Numbered from the stretch's first letter, positions 1 through 8,662 are shown. The stretch: 34,644 nucleotides of DNA from Deltaproteobacteria bacterium (GCA_016875405.1 VGRJ01000041.1:1-34644); one strand, 5' to 3'. Translations and numbers: made by a program. The notes: generated from the sequence alone by a model not told the origin.

Positions 1-2
1 AC

Positions 3-71
3 GAGCGCGGTGGCGAGCGCAGTGGCGAGCGCAGTGGCGAGCGCGGTGGCGAGCGCGGTGGCGAGCGCGGT
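3..71 (+). repeat. 12-bp in-frame tandem repeat (Glu-Arg-Gly/Ser-Gly)
   Basis: Five direct units of gagcgc(g/a)gtggc run from 3 to 62, with a partial sixth at 63-71. Each encodes Glu-Arg-Gly-Gly or Glu-Arg-Ser-Gly. The array continues beyond the left edge, so the true copy number is unknown. Confidence 0.9.
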
Positions 72-1139
72 GAGTCGCGCGGTGGCCTCCCCGGCTACAC
101 CGCGACGCCGGTCCCCGCCGGTGAGTCGCGCGGTGAGCACGGCGAGCGCGGCGAGCGCGGCGAGCGCGGCGAGCGCGGCGAGCGCGGTGAGCGCGGTGAG
201 CGCGGTGAGCGCGGTGAGCGCGGTGAGCGCGGTGAGCGCGGCGGACGTCGCCACGAGGAGCAGGGCCGCGGTCACCAGGTCGTCGACCTCAGCGCGACCG
301 ACCTAGGGCCGATCGATCAGCTCGCTGGTCGTGAGCTCGCCGATGCGATCGCTCTCGTCCTCGGCTCGTTCGAGCGGTCGTCCGGTCCCGTCTCGCTGCG
401 GCACCTCGCCGAGGCCGCGCAGCGCGCGGGCAAGCTCGCGGGTGAGCCGCAGCTCGCGCAGTCGCAGATCGCCGCGGCGGTTCGTGCCGACGGAGCACGA
501 CGCCTCGCAGCCGGGCTCCGGCCGCGGTTCCGCTTTGCCGGCGGGCGCGTCGGCCTCGCCGAGTGGTTCCTCGACGGCGAGCTCGCGCGCCTCGAGCGTG
601 ACGCGACGCAGGCCCTCGAGCGTTACCGCGACGCGGCACGTCGGGCGTTCGCGTCCAAGGCGGCCGAGCTGCCAGGCCATGCGTTCGTCGAGCTGTGCGC
701 CCTCCTCCTCGAGCGGGTCGGCGTCAGCGACCTTCGGTCCGTGAAGTTCCCGGGTGCGTCCGGGGCCGAGACCCAGCTCACCGGTGTGGTCCACGTGCCG
801 GCGGGGAGCCTGCCGGGGCGCGTCGGCATCGGCGAAGGCCTGCGCATCGCGATCGTCGTCCGCAAAGACGGGCGTGACGTCGGTCGCGAGCGAGTGACCG
901 AGCTGCGGGGCAGCCTCCACCATTACGACAACGCGCGAATGGGATGGATCCTGACCGCAGGCCAGGTGCTCTCCGGGGCCCGCGAGGAGGCGAACGCCGA
1001 GGGCTCGCTGCCGGTAACGCTGCTCGACGGTTCGACGATCGCGCGCCTCTGCGACGAGCACGGTGTCGCGGTGATCCGCGCCATGCACCCGGTCTCGGTG
1101 CCGGACGTCGACCTGTTCGAGGCGCTCCGGTCGTCGTGA
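3..1139 (+). CDS. Mrr-like restriction endonuclease-fold protein, 5'-truncated
   Basis: The frame enters from the left edge, so the start is missing. It opens with Glu-Arg-Gly(-Gly/Ser) repeats, probably a disordered linker. A helical segment with a winged-helix feel follows at 315-600, where HARE-HTH or Mrr_N domains would sit; that reading is tentative. The C-terminal 160 residues match the Mrr catalytic-domain pattern: helix AFVELCALLLERVGV, a Gly-rich turn, strand IAIVVRK with the conserved Lys at 864-866, VTELRGSL where Mrr has F.GAL, a hydrophobic ILTAGQVLSGAREEA strand-helix, then LLDGSTIARLCDEHGVAV, matching the Mrr LIDG..La.L.....vgV ending. Known Mrr enzymes are type IV nucleases with a D..QxK active site. 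Here Thr (780-782) seems to replace the Asp, and the strand reads V-x-K instead of Q-x-K, so cleavage activity is doubtful. The family call is fairly secure; nuclease function is not. Confidence 0.65.
   Translation, partial: ERGGERSGERSGERGGERGGERGESRGGLPGYTATPVPAGESRGEHGERGERGERGERGERGERGERGERGERGERGERGGRRHEEQGRGHQVVDLSATDLGPIDQLAGRELADAIALVLGSFERSSGPVSLRHLAEAAQRAGKLAGEPQLAQSQIAAAVRADGARRLAAGLRPRFRFAGGRVGLAEWFLDGELARLERDATQALERYRDAARRAFASKAAELPGHAFVELCALLLERVGVSDLRSVKFPGASGAETQLTGVVHVPAGSLPGRVGIGEGLRIAIVVRKDGRDVGRERVTELRGSLHHYDNARMGWILTAGQVLSGAREEANAEGSLPVTLLDGSTIARLCDEHGVAVIRAMHPVSVPDVDLFEALRSS
135..242 (+). repeat. 9-bp in-frame tandem repeat (Glu-Arg-Gly), 12 units
   Basis: Twelve consecutive 9-bp units (gagcgcggc or gagcgcggt; the first has cac in place of cgc) encode Glu-Arg-Gly repeats. 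The ggc-type units come first and the ggt-type units after, which looks like stepwise duplication. The reading frame is maintained. It is separated from the 12-bp array by about 60 bp of non-repeat sequence encoding Pro, Gly and Thr residues. Confidence 0.9.
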
Positions 1140-1187
1140 TCGTGACGATGGCTTGAGCCCACGAGCGCGCGCGCTTATGCCCGTGGC

Positions 1188-2069
1188 ATGAGGGCGCGCG
1201 CGGCGGCTGTGGGGGTGGTGCTCGGGTTCCTCTCGGGGTGCTCGAAGTCGCCACCCCCGTCTCGTTTTCCATCCGCCGACGATGCGCTTGCGCGGATGAA
1301 GGCCACCTTCGGCTGCGCGAATGGCGTTCAGGCTCACGGCAAGCTGGATCACTTCGGCGAGCGGGGGCGGATCCGCGGAGAGGTCATCGCGATCGCGGTC
1401 AACCCGGCGCGCGTGCGCGTCGAAATCACGAGCCCGTTCGGCGCCACACCCTACACGTTGACCTCGGACGGCATCTCGTTCGCGCTCAACGATTTACCAA
1501 ACAAACAGTTTCTCGTGGGCCCCGCGAGCGCCTGCAACCTCGCCCGCCTCGTCCAGGTGCCCGTCCCGGGCCACGCGCTCGTCTACCTCCTGCGCGGCGA
1601 GGCGCCTTTGCTGGTTCACGAGCGCGCGACGGCGAGCCTCGGGTGGGAAGACGGGCGCTACCGCGTCGACATCCCGAGTGCGCACGGCGCCGCGCAGACC
1701 GTGCTGCTCGAAGTGTATGACGAGGACTTCTCGCTCGATTGGTCGAAGCAGCGCGTCCGGGTCACAGGCGTCACGACGATGCACGGCGGGAGCGTCGTGT
1801 ATCAGGCGAAGCTCGGGCGCTTCACGCGCGTCTCGACCGCACCGGCGCGCGTCGACGAAGACGGCGTCGAGCCACCGATCCCACCGAGTGGAGGTCCCTG
1901 CGAGCTCGACGTCCCGCGTTCGATCCGGCTCGAGGTCCCGATGACCGGCGACGATGTGCTCTTTCAGTACGATCGCGTCGCCTTGAATCCGCCGCTGCCC
2001 GTCGGGACGTTCACGCAGCCCGAGCCTGCCGGTTCGCTTCGCGTCCCCGTCGAGTGTCGAGACCGCTGA
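1188..2069 (+). CDS. LolA/LolB-like outer-membrane lipoprotein
   Basis: 293-residue lipoprotein precursor. Residues 1-17 form a signal peptide ending in a textbook lipobox, LSGC, with Cys18 as the lipidated residue. The mature part reads as an extended beta protein: a short helix with DALARMKATFGCANGVQAHG, then strands such as VIAIAVNPARVRVEITSPFG and YTLTSDGISFALND. That pattern (lipoprotein, 'MK..f......G' helix, then 'V..aP..vR.e..spfG') is typical of the LolA/LolB/DUF4292 superfamily, whose fold is a half beta-barrel that carries lipids or lipoproteins. The assignment is by pattern and cannot separate LolB proper from the other families. The ATG at 1188 is chosen because the signal peptide starts there. 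It is on the same strand as the following operon, with about 70-80 bp between, so it may be its first gene. Confidence 0.6.
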   Translation: MRARAAAVGVVLGFLSGCSKSPPPSRFPSADDALARMKATFGCANGVQAHGKLDHFGERGRIRGEVIAIAVNPARVRVEITSPFGATPYTLTSDGISFALNDLPNKQFLVGPASACNLARLVQVPVPGHALVYLLRGEAPLLVHERATASLGWEDGRYRVDIPSAHGAAQTVLLEVYDEDFSLDWSKQRVRVTGVTTMHGGSVVYQAKLGRFTRVSTAPARVDEDGVEPPIPPSGGPCELDVPRSIRLEVPMTGDDVLFQYDRVALNPPLPVGTFTQPEPAGSLRVPVECRDR

Positions 2070-2140
2070 CAGGGGGGGCGGTCGTTCGATCGTCGGCGAG
2101 GTACGACGGCGGCGGGCACATGCGCGCGTTTCCGGTTACC

Positions 2141-2557
2141 ATGCGGCGCATGCCAAGACCGTGGGTCCTCTCGGCGCTTGCCTTATGCACCGCCTGCGCC
2201 GCCGCGACGTCCCCGCCGAACGACCCCGGAGGCGCGCCAGCCGCCACCGCATCCGCCTCCGCGAGCGCATCGGCCTGCTACGCGCCAGAGCCCGGCCCCG
2301 AACGCCGTCGCTGGTTCATCGACTCGAAGCGGGTGGGCTGCGAAGGCGAGGGCGTCCGCGAGTGCCTGCGGGCACGAGCCTCGGCGACCGAAGAGTGGTC
2401 CCTGTTCTACCGCACGATCGAGGGCTTCACGTTCGAGCCAGGCTTCGTCTACGAGCTCGAGCTCGAGGCGGTCCCGGCGCCGGATGCGCCGGCAGACGCT
2501 CCGACCACGCGGCTGCGCCTCGTCAACATCCTCTCGAAGACCAAGGAGACTCCATGA
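2141..2557 (+). CDS. DUF4377 lipoprotein
   Basis: Small exported protein of about 138 residues. Candidate ATGs lie at 2141 and 2150; both give a hydrophobic signal, WVLSALALCTAC, with a slightly imperfect lipobox. A low-complexity Ala/Ser/Pro linker follows. The C-terminal 80 residues carry the DUF4377 pattern seen in HslJ-related stress lipoproteins: WFIDSKRVGCEGEGVRECLR, then a W.LFY..IEGF.FEPGF.YEL stretch, a PADAP segment and a closing LRLVNILSKTKETP. The paired Cys residues in GCEGEGVREC are conserved in that family. The molecular function of DUF4377 is not known. The stop codon overlaps the ATG of the astacin gene (ATGA), which argues for translational coupling. Confidence 0.75.
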   Translation: MRRMPRPWVLSALALCTACAAATSPPNDPGGAPAATASASASASACYAPEPGPERRRWFIDSKRVGCEGEGVRECLRARASATEEWSLFYRTIEGFTFEPGFVYELELEAVPAPDAPADAPTTRLRLVNILSKTKETP

Positions 2558-4083
2558 AGCCGCCCATCTTTCGGGCCTTGGGCGCCGTCAGCGCGCTCGT
2601 CTTGGGCGGCCTCGGTTGCCGCGCGACCCTGCACGCGAACGTCCCGACGCCCGGGTACTACGTGGTCGCTCCGACGGCCCCGGGACTCGCGGTCGTGACA
2701 CCGGAGCTCTACGCGCCGCAGGTTGCGTCGCCGCCCGAGCAGGCGACCGCGAGCATCTACCTGCCGGGCTCGACGCGACGGTCGGACGTCCAGTACCGCG
2801 TCGTCGGGGGGATGGCGGTGCTCGAAGGCGACATGGTCCTCGGGCCAGCGCACCTCGTGCCGACGCTCTACGGATTCCCGCGGTTTGCCGGCAACGCGAC
2901 CAACGCACATTACGCGGTCGCGTCCACGCGGAGCTCGCACCGCTGGCCGAACGCGACGATCCCGTACGAGATCGATGCGACCGTAGGACCCCCGCAACGC
3001 CAGTTCGTCGAGTGGGCGGTTCATCACGTCTCGACCGAGTCGGTCCTGAAGATGCGGCCTCGCGCCTCGGGCGACCGCGACTACGTCGTGTTCACCCAGT
3101 CCGGCGGAGGGTGCTCCTCGTACGTGGGCCGCATCGGCGGCCCCCAGTCGATTCAGGTCGGAGGCTGCGGTATCGCAGGCAGCGTGGTCCACGAGATCGG
3201 CCACGCGGCAGGGTTCTTCCACGAGCAAACACGAAACGATCGCGACAACTACGTCACCATCGTGTGGGGCGAGGTGAGCCCCGGTGAAGAGGCGCAGTTC
3301 AAGCTGAACGAGGGCACGATGGACATCGGCCCCTACGACTACGGCAGCATCATGCACTACTCGGCTGGGGCCTTCTCGAGGAGCGGCAGGCCGACGATTG
3401 TGCCGCGCGATCCGAACACGCAGATCGGTCAGCGTGAGGGGTTCTCACCGAACGACAAGGCCGCGCTCGCGGATCTCTACGGCGTCGCCAGGCCGGCGCC
3501 GCTTCCCACCGGGCCGATCCCATCGCCACCGGTCATCCCGACCGTCCCGCCAGAGAAGCCTGGCCCCCCGGCCGTGGCGAGCGGCTTCGGAGGGACGTAC
3601 ACCTCGTCCCGCGGCGAGGTGACCTGCGGTGAGAACGGCGTGCTCGTGAACTGCAGCTTCGCCGGCGGCTCGCTGACGTGCGCCTCGAACGGGCCGCGCC
3701 TCGACTGCAGCTGGTTCGGCGGAGGCAGCGGGCGGGCGGCGTTCTTGCGGCAAGCCAACGGCGACCTCTCGGGAACCTACGGCGACTTCATGTCGTCGGA
3801 CAGCCGCGGCCCATGGGACCTCGTACGCAGCCAAGGACAGACCACGGCGTCGCCCTCGCCGACCTTCCCAGGGATCCCTGGATTTCCCGCGATCCCGGGC
3901 CTTCCCTCGATCCCGGGCCTCCCCTCGATCCCGGGCTCTGTGATTCCAGGCTTCCCCTCCGCTCCATCAGCGACCGGTGCCCCCTCGCCGCCGCAGCCGC
4001 CCGGGAGCCCGCCGCTGCCGCTCCCGCCCATCCCGCCGGGTTGGCCATTCTCTCCGCCCGCGGCGACAGCGCCGCCGCCATGA
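2554..4083 (+). CDS. Secreted astacin-family (M12A) zinc metalloprotease
   Basis: 509 residues. The N-terminus (MKPPIFRALGAVSALVLGGLGC) is a signal peptide, probably of a lipoprotein with Cys22, although the lipobox -3 position is Gly. A pro-like segment runs to about residue 125. The catalytic domain follows: WPNATIPYEID is the usual astacin N-terminal strand. The zinc motif HEIGHAAGFFHEQ has ligands His213, His217 and His223 and catalytic Glu214. The Met-turn is SIMHY, with Met267 and the Tyr269 ligand. After the protease come a Gly/Cys-rich beta segment (about 340-425) and a Pro/Gly/Ile-rich tail with collagen-like PGIPGF and PGLPSI repeats. Astacins cleave extracellular proteins. Because the gene overlaps the DUF4377 stop and precedes the DUF58/transglutaminase/MoxR genes, I infer it processes a substrate of that system. 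Confidence 0.9.
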   Translation: MKPPIFRALGAVSALVLGGLGCRATLHANVPTPGYYVVAPTAPGLAVVTPELYAPQVASPPEQATASIYLPGSTRRSDVQYRVVGGMAVLEGDMVLGPAHLVPTLYGFPRFAGNATNAHYAVASTRSSHRWPNATIPYEIDATVGPPQRQFVEWAVHHVSTESVLKMRPRASGDRDYVVFTQSGGGCSSYVGRIGGPQSIQVGGCGIAGSVVHEIGHAAGFFHEQTRNDRDNYVTIVWGEVSPGEEAQFKLNEGTMDIGPYDYGSIMHYSAGAFSRSGRPTIVPRDPNTQIGQREGFSPNDKAALADLYGVARPAPLPTGPIPSPPVIPTVPPEKPGPPAVASGFGGTYTSSRGEVTCGENGVLVNCSFAGGSLTCASNGPRLDCSWFGGGSGRAAFLRQANGDLSGTYGDFMSSDSRGPWDLVRSQGQTTASPSPTFPGIPGFPAIPGLPSIPGLPSIPGSVIPGFPSAPSATGAPSPPQPPGSPPLPLPPIPPGWPFSPPAATAPPP

Positions 4084-4087
4084 CGCC

Positions 4088-4807
4088 GTGAACGACGCGC
4101 CCGAAACCACCTCCGCGAGGCCACGCGCGGCGACGCTCCGCCCGCGTCGATCGGCGAGCCGCCCGAGCGGATGGGTGGGGCGCACCGTCTCGCGCGGCGT
4201 CGTGTACGGGACCGTCCTCGCGCTGCTCCTTCGCCCCGGCTCGAGCCGCGGCTCGATCGCGGAGCAGCGCAACCGCCTCCCTCCACCCGCGCACTGCGAG
4301 GATCCGATCGAGGGCGAGTGGAAGGCCCATCAGTACAACGACATGTGGAAGCAGTGGGTCATCTTCCGCCTCGAGATCCGTCGCAAGGTCGGAAGCGCCA
4401 ACGAGCTCGTCGGGACGATCCACAACGAGACCTGGGCCGGCACCAAGGCCGATCAGGAGCCAGGAGCGTGCAGCGCGACGGTTCCCTACCGCCTGCGCGT
4501 GTCGATGCCCGAATCATCCGGAACCTTCATCGACGGGAAGGTGTCGTTCCTCGCGCCGGCGTGGAAGTTCGACGAGCTCGTCTGCGGGAAGCTGCCGATG
4601 GGCTTCGGCTATCGGCCCGACCACTTCACGGGGACCGTGGAGGTCGACCGTCAGGAGTTCCAGTCGGTGAACAACGACGGTGGCCGCGCCGTGAACGAGC
4701 CGACGCTCTTCCGTCGCGTGCGTTGCTTCGACGCACCGACCCGCAAGCCGACGAGCCAGGTGAAGCCGCCGCCGTTCGTCCCCCCGGAGCGCAGCGACGG
4801 ATGCTGA
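4088..4807 (+). CDS. Conserved-looking protein of unknown function, possibly exported
   Basis: I do not recognise this protein. The likely start is GTG at 4088, 4 bp after the astacin stop, giving 239 residues; an alternative GTG at 4175 would begin just before the hydrophobic segment VVYGTVLALLL. The first 60 residues are rich in Arg/Ser/Pro/Ala. The remainder is well structured: GEWKAHQYNDMWKQWVIFRLEIRRKVGS, then alternating strands with ELVGTIHNETWAG, GTFIDGKVSFLAPAW and HFTGTVEVDRQEF, ending FRRVRCF. Four Cys residues are spread through it. Alternating strands with recurring G-x-(V/I) and TG-T-x-V turns suggest a lipocalin-like or calycin beta-barrel; this is a guess from pattern. Its last seven bases overlap the start of the DUF58 gene, so it is almost certainly part of the same operon. 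Confidence 0.65.
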   Translation: MNDAPETTSARPRAATLRPRRSASRPSGWVGRTVSRGVVYGTVLALLLRPGSSRGSIAEQRNRLPPPAHCEDPIEGEWKAHQYNDMWKQWVIFRLEIRRKVGSANELVGTIHNETWAGTKADQEPGACSATVPYRLRVSMPESSGTFIDGKVSFLAPAWKFDELVCGKLPMGFGYRPDHFTGTVEVDRQEFQSVNNDGGRAVNEPTLFRRVRCFDAPTRKPTSQVKPPPFVPPERSDGC

Positions 4808-6099
4808 GCCGATGGCGACGCTGGCTCGCGCGCCTCGTGCCGGTCGTCGAGCTCTTCCCCCTCACGCCGCTCGGCGCGGCGGTGCTCGTGGGCGGCTACC
4901 TCGTGCTCCAGCGCTATGGCTACCGACATCGCGATTTGGTGCTGTTCGCCCTCGGCGCGCTCGCGGTGCTGCTCGTTGGCGTCGCGCTTGTCGTCACGCT
5001 GATGGGCACGCTGTTTGTACGCCGAGCCCTCGCTCGAACTGCGACCCCGACCGTCCGAAGGCTCGAGTGCGAGCGCTGGTCGGCGAGCGGCTTCGGCTTC
5101 GCGGCGCCCTCGCTCATCCCGCTCCTCACCGTGATGTGGCGCTGGGACGAGCGCCCGGTGCAGGTGCGACAGCGGCGGGCGCGAGGACGACTCGAGGAGG
5201 AGGTGCGCCCGGTGCGCCGCGCGAGCGTGCCGCGGGTGTCACGCCGCTTCGAGATCGGTGACGCCTTCGGCCTCGCTCGCATCGTGTTTCATCGGGTCGA
5301 GGCCTGCGCGCTCAGCGTCCTCCCGTCGACCGGCGCCCTGCGCCAGCCTCAGGTGATCCGCGGCCTCGCCTCGGGCTCCGACCAGAGCCACGCCGATGGG
5401 CGCGCGGACGGCGATCCTTTCGACACGCGCCGCTACGCACCAGGCGATCCGATCCGCTTCGTTCTCTGGAAGGTGTTCGCGAAGAGCCGCGCGCTCATCG
5501 TGAGGACCCCCGAGCGCGCACTCAGCCCGGTCGAACATACGGTCGCGTATCTCGTCTCCGGGCGCGGGGACGAGCCCTCCGCGGGTGCCGCACGCATCGC
5601 GCTCGATGTCGGAGCCTTTGGCGAAGACTGGCGGATCGGTGCCGACGGCTCGCGGACGCTCGCTCGGACGAAGGAGGAGGCGATGGCGCTCCTGGCCGAG
5701 AGCGCCGACGTCTCGGAGAGCGACGCGGGCATCGGCCTCGGACGATTCCTCGACGAAGCCGGCGCGCTCGGGCGCCTCGTGGTGTTCGTCCCGCCTCGCC
5801 CGGGTCCGTGGCTCGGGCGTGTGTCCGCGCTCGTCCGCGACCACGGTCGTCGCGTGGACTTCGTCATCGGGACCGACGGCTTCGACGTCCGCCCAAAGGT
5901 GCGCCGCTTGCTCGAGCGCACCGATGACCTGCTCTCGCTCGAGCAGGGCACCCCGCTCGAAGAGCTCCGCGCGGTGGTGCGGGCGCTCGGCGGCGGGGCG
6001 CGGGGCGCGCGCGTGGTCGTCGTCGATCGCAGGACGGGGCACGCCTACCTGCCGGAGCAGCTCCCGCGGAGCTCCTCGAGCGTCGGAGAAGCCGCGTGA
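4801..6099 (+). CDS. DUF58 domain membrane protein
   Basis: 432 residues. Two transmembrane helices lie near the N-terminus (about 20-40 and 45-70). A cytoplasmic beta-rich region follows, then the DUF58 signature around residues 200-240: DPFDTRRYAPGDPIRFVLWK, followed by a basic KSRALIVRTPE. This corresponds to the usual DUF58 'D...R.Y..GD..R.I.W..sAR...L.Vr..e' block. The C-terminal part (LVVFVPPRPGPWLG, then VDFVIGTDGF) fits the von Willebrand A-like fold of the family. DUF58 proteins usually sit next to MoxR AAA+ ATPases, as here two genes downstream. The start is the ATG at 4801, overlapping the previous gene by 7 bp. The stop overlaps the next GTG by 4 bp (GTGA). Confidence 0.85.
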   Translation: MLSRWRRWLARLVPVVELFPLTPLGAAVLVGGYLVLQRYGYRHRDLVLFALGALAVLLVGVALVVTLMGTLFVRRALARTATPTVRRLECERWSASGFGFAAPSLIPLLTVMWRWDERPVQVRQRRARGRLEEEVRPVRRASVPRVSRRFEIGDAFGLARIVFHRVEACALSVLPSTGALRQPQVIRGLASGSDQSHADGRADGDPFDTRRYAPGDPIRFVLWKVFAKSRALIVRTPERALSPVEHTVAYLVSGRGDEPSAGAARIALDVGAFGEDWRIGADGSRTLARTKEEAMALLAESADVSESDAGIGLGRFLDEAGALGRLVVFVPPRPGPWLGRVSALVRDHGRRVDFVIGTDGFDVRPKVRRLLERTDDLLSLEQGTPLEELRAVVRALGGGARGARVVVVDRRTGHAYLPEQLPRSSSSVGEAA

Positions 6100-8651
6100 G
6101 CCCACCCCGCGCACGACCTGACACAACGTCAGGTAACGAGCAGAGCCCGCTCGCCTGGGCGCGTCACCCGCTCCGCCTGCTCGTCCTGCTGACCGCGTCG
6201 CTCGCGCTGTCCTGGGAGCTCACGAGCTGGCTCGGGCGTGCGACCGTCGTGCTCGGAGTCGTCGTCGGCGTGCTGCTTGGCGAGCGCCTCGGACGCTCGC
6301 GGTATCGGAGCGCCGTGCTTGCCTGTGGCCCCCTCGTAGGGTTTGCGCTCGTGTCCCTCGTCGGGGATCTCGTCACGCGCTTCGAGCTCGTCGCGGGGCT
6401 CTTCGGCTCGACGACCGCGCTCTCGCTCGGGCTCGTCCTGCGAGCCACCGCCTGGACCGTCGCGCCGCTCGCGGCCTTGCGCGCGTTCACGGTGCGCCGT
6501 CCGGGCCTCGTGTTCCTCGAGGTTGCGTTCGCCGCAGCCGGGTTCGCCGCGCTCTTCGCGTCGCACCGCGGCGGCGTGCTCGCCCGCCCTCTCTGGCTCG
6601 GGGACTGGGCGGTGCGGCACGGCCACGACCCCGCGACCGTGCTCCTCATGGTCGGCGGAGCGGCGTTCGTGACGTTCGCGCTGCTTCTCGCCGCCGAGCA
6701 CGGTCGTCGCACCAGCTGGCTCACGCTCCTCGCCGTACCGATCCTGGCGCTCGTGCTCGTCATGAACGCAGACCTCGAGCGGCTCGCACAGCTCCCGCGC
6801 GCGAGCGACCGTGACCAGCCGCTCACCGCGCACGGCGACCGTCCGAACCAGCTGCCCCAGGCTCCCGAAGCGGACTCGAAACAGACGACCGGGCGTGGCG
6901 AGCGGCAGGATGAGCGCGAGGGCGGCGGCAAAGGCGAGAAGGGTGAGAAGGGCGAGACCAGCGAAGGCAAGTCAAAGGACGGCGACGGGCGCCATGCGCG
7001 CGACGCGAAGAACGACGCCTCCAACGACGAGAAGGGCCAGCGCGAAGGCCGTCCGCAGGAGGTGAACGAAGGCCGCGAGGACGAGCGCGGCGACGCGAGC
7101 GAGCGTCCGCAGGAGCGCGGCGAGAGCGAGGGTCACGACACCGATGCAACGGGGGAGCGACCACCCGACGACCCCTCGCGCGGGGAAGGGCAGGGCGAAG
7201 GCGAGAACGCGCCACCGCCACCCTCCGAGGCGCCCGACCTCGAAGATCCGCCGCCTCGCGACAGCCCGCAGAACCGCGAGCCGATGGCGGTGGTGCTGCT
7301 CGGGGACGACTACGAGCCGCCAGGCCAAATGTTCTACCTGCGACAGGAGACCTGGAGCCAACTCGGCGATCATCGTCTCGTCGCCACGACGCGCCCGGAC
7401 GCCGATCGCGACGTCCCGATCGAGTTCCCAGCGCGACCAACGGCGATCGCGGACGCTCCGCCAGAGGGCGCTCGAAAGCGCATCCGCGGCACCGTGACGC
7501 TCGTCCATCAGCACCGTCGACCCTTCGCCCTCGAGACGCCGGTGTCGATGGCACCCGCGCGCAACCCAAACCCGAAGCGCTTCGCGCGCGCCTACAAATT
7601 CGAGGCTCTGGCGCAGAAGGCGCCGCACGGCTCCTTCGTATCGTCGCGCGTCGGAAACCCCTCGTGGAGCGACGACCTGCGCTCGTACTACACCCGCATG
7701 CCGGACGACGCACGCTTCACGGAGCTCGCCAAGAAGCTCGTCGAGAAGCTCGAGCCGAAGCGCCGCGCGCTGCCGTTCTTGCAGGCGCTGACCGTGAAGC
7801 TGTGGATGGACGAGCAGCTCACGTACTCGACGCGCCACCGCCATTCCGGCGTCGCCGACCCGACCGCCGACTTCCTCTTCGGCGACAAGACCGGCTACTG
7901 CGTCCACTTCGCGCACGCCGCCGTGTACTTGTGGCGCAGCCTCGGCATCCCGTCGCGCGTCGGCGTCGGCTATGCGGTGAACGCCGAGGCACGCGAAGGC
8001 TCGGCCCTCATGGTGCAGAGCGGCGACGCGCACGCGTGGCCCGAACTCTACCTCGAAGACGCAGGCTGGGTGGTGCTCGACATCGCGCCGAAGAAGATCC
8101 TCGACAAGCCGCCGCCCCCCTCGGACCGCGATGTCCAACGAAAGCTCGCGGAGCTGGCCCGCGAGCCCGAGCCGCCGGAGGATGAGGACACGACCGCGAA
8201 GCCTCTTGCGCCGAAGGTGAAGCTTCACATTCCGTGGCGGAAGCTCCTCGTCGCGCTCCTCGTGGGCTCGCTCCTCGTCCTCTACGGCATCAAGGCGTGG
8301 CGCCGCCTCGCCCCTCGCGTCGTACCCCGGCGCTCCTTGCCGCGCGTCGCCTATCGGGCGGCGCTCGATAGGCTCGCGGAGGTTGGCTATGTCCGCGGCG
8401 AGGGCGAGACGCGCGAGGCCTTCGGACGACGGGTCGCCGAAGAGCTCCCGAGCTTCGCGACGATGACCGACTGGCACGTCGCGGATCAGTTCGCCGATCC
8501 GGCGCGCCCCGACCACGGCCGTGACGAGCGCGACCGACGCCGCTGGCTCGCGGCCCTCGCCACGCTCGCCTCCGAGCGACGCTCGCTCGCGAAGACACGC
8601 CGCGCGTGGCTCATGCGCCTCTCTCCCGCATCCTTCCTCGCCTCCAAGTGA
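6096..8651 (+). CDS. Membrane-anchored transglutaminase-like protein
   Basis: 851 residues, GTG start overlapping the DUF58 stop by 4 bp. Residues 1-235 hold about six to eight transmembrane helices (DUF3488-like arrangement). Residues 244-400 are a very charged linker rich in Glu, Lys, Gly, Asp and Arg, including GEKGEKGETSEGK. A transglutaminase core follows: KTGYCVHFAHAAVYLWRSLG with nucleophile Cys602, SGDAHAWPELY with His646, and VVLDIAP with Asp662, so the Cys-His-Asp triad is complete. A further transmembrane helix (KLLVALLVGSLLVLYGI) precedes a C-terminal cytoplasmic domain resembling DUF4129. Such proteins usually place the catalytic domain outside the membrane. The reaction (crosslinking, proteolysis or amidation) is unknown. 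The linker, with its many Lys and several Gln, could itself be a substrate; that is speculation. Confidence 0.87.
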   Translation: MSPPRARPDTTSGNEQSPLAWARHPLRLLVLLTASLALSWELTSWLGRATVVLGVVVGVLLGERLGRSRYRSAVLACGPLVGFALVSLVGDLVTRFELVAGLFGSTTALSLGLVLRATAWTVAPLAALRAFTVRRPGLVFLEVAFAAAGFAALFASHRGGVLARPLWLGDWAVRHGHDPATVLLMVGGAAFVTFALLLAAEHGRRTSWLTLLAVPILALVLVMNADLERLAQLPRASDRDQPLTAHGDRPNQLPQAPEADSKQTTGRGERQDEREGGGKGEKGEKGETSEGKSKDGDGRHARDAKNDASNDEKGQREGRPQEVNEGREDERGDASERPQERGESEGHDTDATGERPPDDPSRGEGQGEGENAPPPPSEAPDLEDPPPRDSPQNREPMAVVLLGDDYEPPGQMFYLRQETWSQLGDHRLVATTRPDADRDVPIEFPARPTAIADAPPEGARKRIRGTVTLVHQHRRPFALETPVSMAPARNPNPKRFARAYKFEALAQKAPHGSFVSSRVGNPSWSDDLRSYYTRMPDDARFTELAKKLVEKLEPKRRALPFLQALTVKLWMDEQLTYSTRHRHSGVADPTADFLFGDKTGYCVHFAHAAVYLWRSLGIPSRVGVGYAVNAEAREGSALMVQSGDAHAWPELYLEDAGWVVLDIAPKKILDKPPPPSDRDVQRKLAELAREPEPPEDEDTTAKPLAPKVKLHIPWRKLLVALLVGSLLVLYGIKAWRRLAPRVVPRRSLPRVAYRAALDRLAEVGYVRGEGETREAFGRRVAEELPSFATMTDWHVADQFADPARPDHGRDERDRRRWLAALATLASERRSLAKTRRAWLMRLSPASFLASK

Positions 8652-8662
8652 AAGACCTCTCC

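Noticed and set aside
2527-2610. Merging the DUF4377 and astacin frames into one protein
   Set aside because: They are in different frames with a clean ATGA overlap, and each has its own signal peptide.
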